Positions 62,090 through 64,000 of a stretch of 64,000 bases of DNA are shown one piece after another. The stretch's first letter is position 1; every line of letters begins with the position of its first letter. The notes beneath the pieces were generated by a model. The model was not told the origin of the DNA and ran no database searches. It saw nothing but the letters and a program-made list of their open reading frames with translations. Made by a program: the position numbers and the translations under genes. The stretch comes from Gramella sp. KN1008 (GTDB lineage: Bacteria; Bacteroidota; Bacteroidia; Flavobacteriales; Flavobacteriaceae), in assembly GCF_004332155.1 (NCBI RefSeq), contig NZ_SJDV01000002.1, positions 1-64,000 of the forward strand. The letters are read 5' to 3'.

Positions 62090-64000
62090 TTAATTACCAA
62101 GCTCAAAGGTCTTAACCTCTTTGAAGACCGGTAGATCAATACTTTCCATTTCTGAACGGTATTCAGGCCAGTCTTCCTGGAAAAACTCATTCGTTTTCTC
62201 CAGGGCATCCTTTAAGTCATTTCTGGCATGTTTCATAAGAGTATGCTCCGTTTCGGTTAGGCCAGTTTGGCGTGTACTTATATAATGATTTGCCACACCT
62301 ATTCTTTCCATCACGGTCATCTCATTATTTCTTACAATTCCCTGTCTTTTATCTTCTTTACCCAAAAATATCGCTATCACTTCGTCAATAGATTCGATTA
62401 TTTCCTTGCTTTTCTCCAGTTCATCTTCAAAGACCTCTTTGCCATTCTCCTGGGCTTTGAAGTCCTTTTGGAAGTTTTCAGCTATGTTTCTGCTTTCTAC
62501 CAGCTGCTTAACTGCATCAGCGGCCTTTTGGGTCATTTTCTCAAGTTCTTTGAGGCTGGTGTATACCTCTTCGATATTTTCAGAGGAAACATCCAGTCTT
62601 GGATCAGACTCTACTTTTATAGTTTCTTCTGAAGTTTGATCACCGTAGTGTAATACCAGTCTGTAAGTTCCTGGTTTCACATCAACTCCGGAAGGTTCAG
62701 ACTTTGATTCTTTTATTTCCCTTGATGGTCTTTCAGCTCCTTTTTCGTTAAGACGCCATATCATTGTATGCACTCCGGTAGTATCCGGTGCTTTCTGTTT
62801 TAGGGTTCTTATAAGTCGATCACCGTCATAAATATTCAGTTTTATTGAATCCCATTTTACTTCCGTAACCTCAGTTTTTGTGGAATCCGACTCTTTTACG
62901 GTAGGTTCAACACCTCCTGATTCACCTTCACGGTCCTTTCTACTACGCTTTTTGGGTTTTTTACGAGCTTCTTCTTCCTCCTTTTCAGCCTCTTTCTCAG
63001 CTTTTTCAGGAACCTCTACAAAATAAGTGATCCGTGCGCCTCCGGGACGGTTTTCTCCATGATAAGTAGCGTCTGCTCCAAACCTGCTGCCTGTTGGCTG
63101 CTGGTATGCGGAGTGGTATGCTGTGGGCGGTTCAAACAATGCCACCTTATTTTTCAAAAGCGACTCATTTTGGGCTATAGCTCTGAACGGCCTGATATCG
63201 TCAAGCACCCATGCCGACCTTCCAAATGTTCCTATTACGAGGTCATGTTCCCTTGGGTGAATTACAAGATCCTTCACTGAAACCGTAGGAAAACCATTGG
63301 TATATTTTTGCCAGTCTTTCCCCGCATTGAATGATACGTATAAACCATCATCAGTCCCAAGGAACATAAGGTTCTTTTCTTCCGGATCTTCGACAATGCT
63401 TAAAGCATAACTTTCAGTGTCATTCTCATCAACGATACGTGTCCAGCTTTTTCCGTAATTGGTGGTACGGTACGCGTAAGGAGTATAATTGTACCTTCTG
63501 TAGTCATTCGCAACAAGTAAAGCTTCACCTTTATTCTTGTTAGAAGCTTTTATCTGAACGATCCAGCTGCCTTCCGGTAATCCCGGCAGGTTACCTGATA
63601 CATCGGTCCAGTTCTCACCACCATCTGTGGTATAATGTACTTTTCCGTCGTCAGTGCCAACCCACATCATATTTTTTTCAAGCGGGGAAGGTTCAATTAC
63701 GAGGATAGTGGTGTAATTCTCGGCTCCAGTCGCGTCTATGGTAAGTCCGCCACTTTCTTCCTGTTTCTGCTTTTCAGGATCGTTAGTGGTCAAATCTGGA
63801 GATATAACTTCCCAGGTAAGACCTTTATCAGTACTCTTATGTACAAACTGGCTTCCGAAATAAATGGTATTATTATCGAACGGATCGATATTAATAGCCG
63901 AATTCCAGTTGAACCTCAGTTCTACTTCAGGATCCGGATGCGTTGGTTTTACCGTATAATTATTTCCGGTAAGGTAATCATAGCGACTTACGTATCCCTG
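62090..64000 (-). CDS. VPS10/BNR-repeat protein, C-terminal part (runs off window)
   Basis: The frame is open from the right edge of the window: the codons before the TTG at 63793 continue in frame with WEVISPDLTTNDPE and, further up, VHKSTDKGLTW. That makes 636 visible residues. BNR/Asp-box repeats (TTDGGENWTDVSG, TTNYGKSWTRI, SFNAGKDWQKY) form a beta-propeller like VPS10 or sialidase-type proteins. A His motif GTFGRSAWVLDDI closes the propeller, then comes a Lys/Glu-rich linker, a beta domain (about LNIYDGDRLIRTL) and a helical C-terminus. A signal peptide would lie outside the window. Catalysis is not proven; many are exported peptidase- or glycosidase-like proteins of unknown substrate. 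Confidence 0.85.
   Translation of the reverse strand, partial: QGYVSRYDYLTGNNYTVKPTHPDPEVELRFNWNSAINIDPFDNNTIYFGSQFVHKSTDKGLTWEVISPDLTTNDPEKQKQEESGGLTIDATGAENYTTILVIEPSPLEKNMMWVGTDDGKVHYTTDGGENWTDVSGNLPGLPEGSWIVQIKASNKNKGEALLVANDYRRYNYTPYAYRTTNYGKSWTRIVDENDTESYALSIVEDPEEKNLMFLGTDDGLYVSFNAGKDWQKYTNGFPTVSVKDLVIHPREHDLVIGTFGRSAWVLDDIRPFRAIAQNESLLKNKVALFEPPTAYHSAYQQPTGSRFGADATYHGENRPGGARITYFVEVPEKAEKEAEKEEEEARKKPKKRSRKDREGESGGVEPTVKESDSTKTEVTEVKWDSIKLNIYDGDRLIRTLKQKAPDTTGVHTMIWRLNEKGAERPSREIKESKSEPSGVDVKPGTYRLVLHYGDQTSEETIKVESDPRLDVSSENIEEVYTSLKELEKMTQKAADAVKQLVESRNIAENFQKDFKAQENGKEVFEDELEKSKEIIESIDEVIAIFLGKEDKRQGIVRNNEMTVMERIGVANHYISTRQTGLTETEHTLMKHARNDLKDALEKTNEFFQEDWPEYRSEMESIDLPVFKEVKTFELGN

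Overview
The window looks like a chromosomal segment of a marine-type member of the Flavobacteriaceae (Bacteroidota), close in flavour to Gramella/Christiangramia. Reasons: moderate-to-low GC; many lipoproteins and signal peptides; weak Shine-Dalgarno sequences; promoter boxes of the Bacteroidota form TAnnTTTG; and typical flavobacterial families (2TM-LytS/LytTR pair, head-GIN DUF2807, PspC/PadR, MoxR/DUF58/DUF4350/DUF4129/SpoIIM/RDD cluster, VPS10/BNR protein). No rRNA, tRNA, CRISPR array or transposase was seen. One tyrosine recombinase lies at the left edge. Layout: (1) 0.2-3.1 kb: tyrosine recombinase, membrane class III nucleotidyl cyclase, small membrane protein. (2) 3.4-21.4 kb: a dispersed sulfur/respiration group. 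It contains a Crp/Fnr protein with a cysteine-rich, non-canonical effector pocket, a TauE/SafE exporter, cytochrome bd oxidase, a di-iron sterol-desaturase-like protein joined to a CstB-like persulfide dioxygenase/rhodanese, and a split YeeE/YedE pair. They are tied together by five copies of a palindrome GTAAC-N4-GTTAC. In four copies a -7-like box begins exactly 29.5 bp from the palindrome centre, as expected for a class II-like activator site. This is the strongest candidate for an undescribed system: a Crp/Fnr-controlled reactive-sulfur regulon including a sulfide-resistant oxidase. Metabolic genes are interspersed: SDR + aldehyde dehydrogenase, an iodotyrosine-deiodinase-like flavoprotein, a three-gene propionyl/acyl-CoA carboxylase and a 2-hydroxyacid dehydrogenase. 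(3) 21.5-25.7 kb: a minus-strand cluster of exported proteins in which two paralogous proteins of unknown function alternate with two NTF2-like proteins, followed by a cupin and preceded by a LytTR regulator with a degenerate receiver. (4) 25.7-35.2 kb: TRIC-like channel, thioredoxin reductase, charged lipoprotein, head-GIN lipoprotein, a PadR/PspC envelope-stress-like operon with two tiny membrane-associated ORFs (51 and 36 codons), DUF4442, AIM24, a small conserved protein, OxyR and a frameshifted DUF2141 protein. (5) 35.3-42.1 kb: MoxR/DUF58 cluster with divergent RDD protein. (6) 42.1-52.2 kb: cyclophilin lipoprotein, NUDIX hydrolase, acyltransferase, ECF sigma factor with membrane partner, NDH-2, hemerythrin protein, 2TM-histidine kinase/LytTR system, Cu/Zn superoxide dismutase, hydrolase-OsmC fusion. 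(7) 52.3-60.0 kb: a divergent gene set resembling 3-keto-glycoside metabolism (DUF1080 lipoprotein, two xylose-isomerase-like proteins, Gfo/Idh oxidoreductase, MFS transporter; GMC dehydrogenase plus Tat-exported subunit 3). (8) 60.1-64.0 kb: lipid kinase and App1-like phosphatase as a divergent pair, then the C-terminal part of a large VPS10/BNR-repeat protein that runs off the right edge. All functional assignments are by recognition of motifs and families without database searches.
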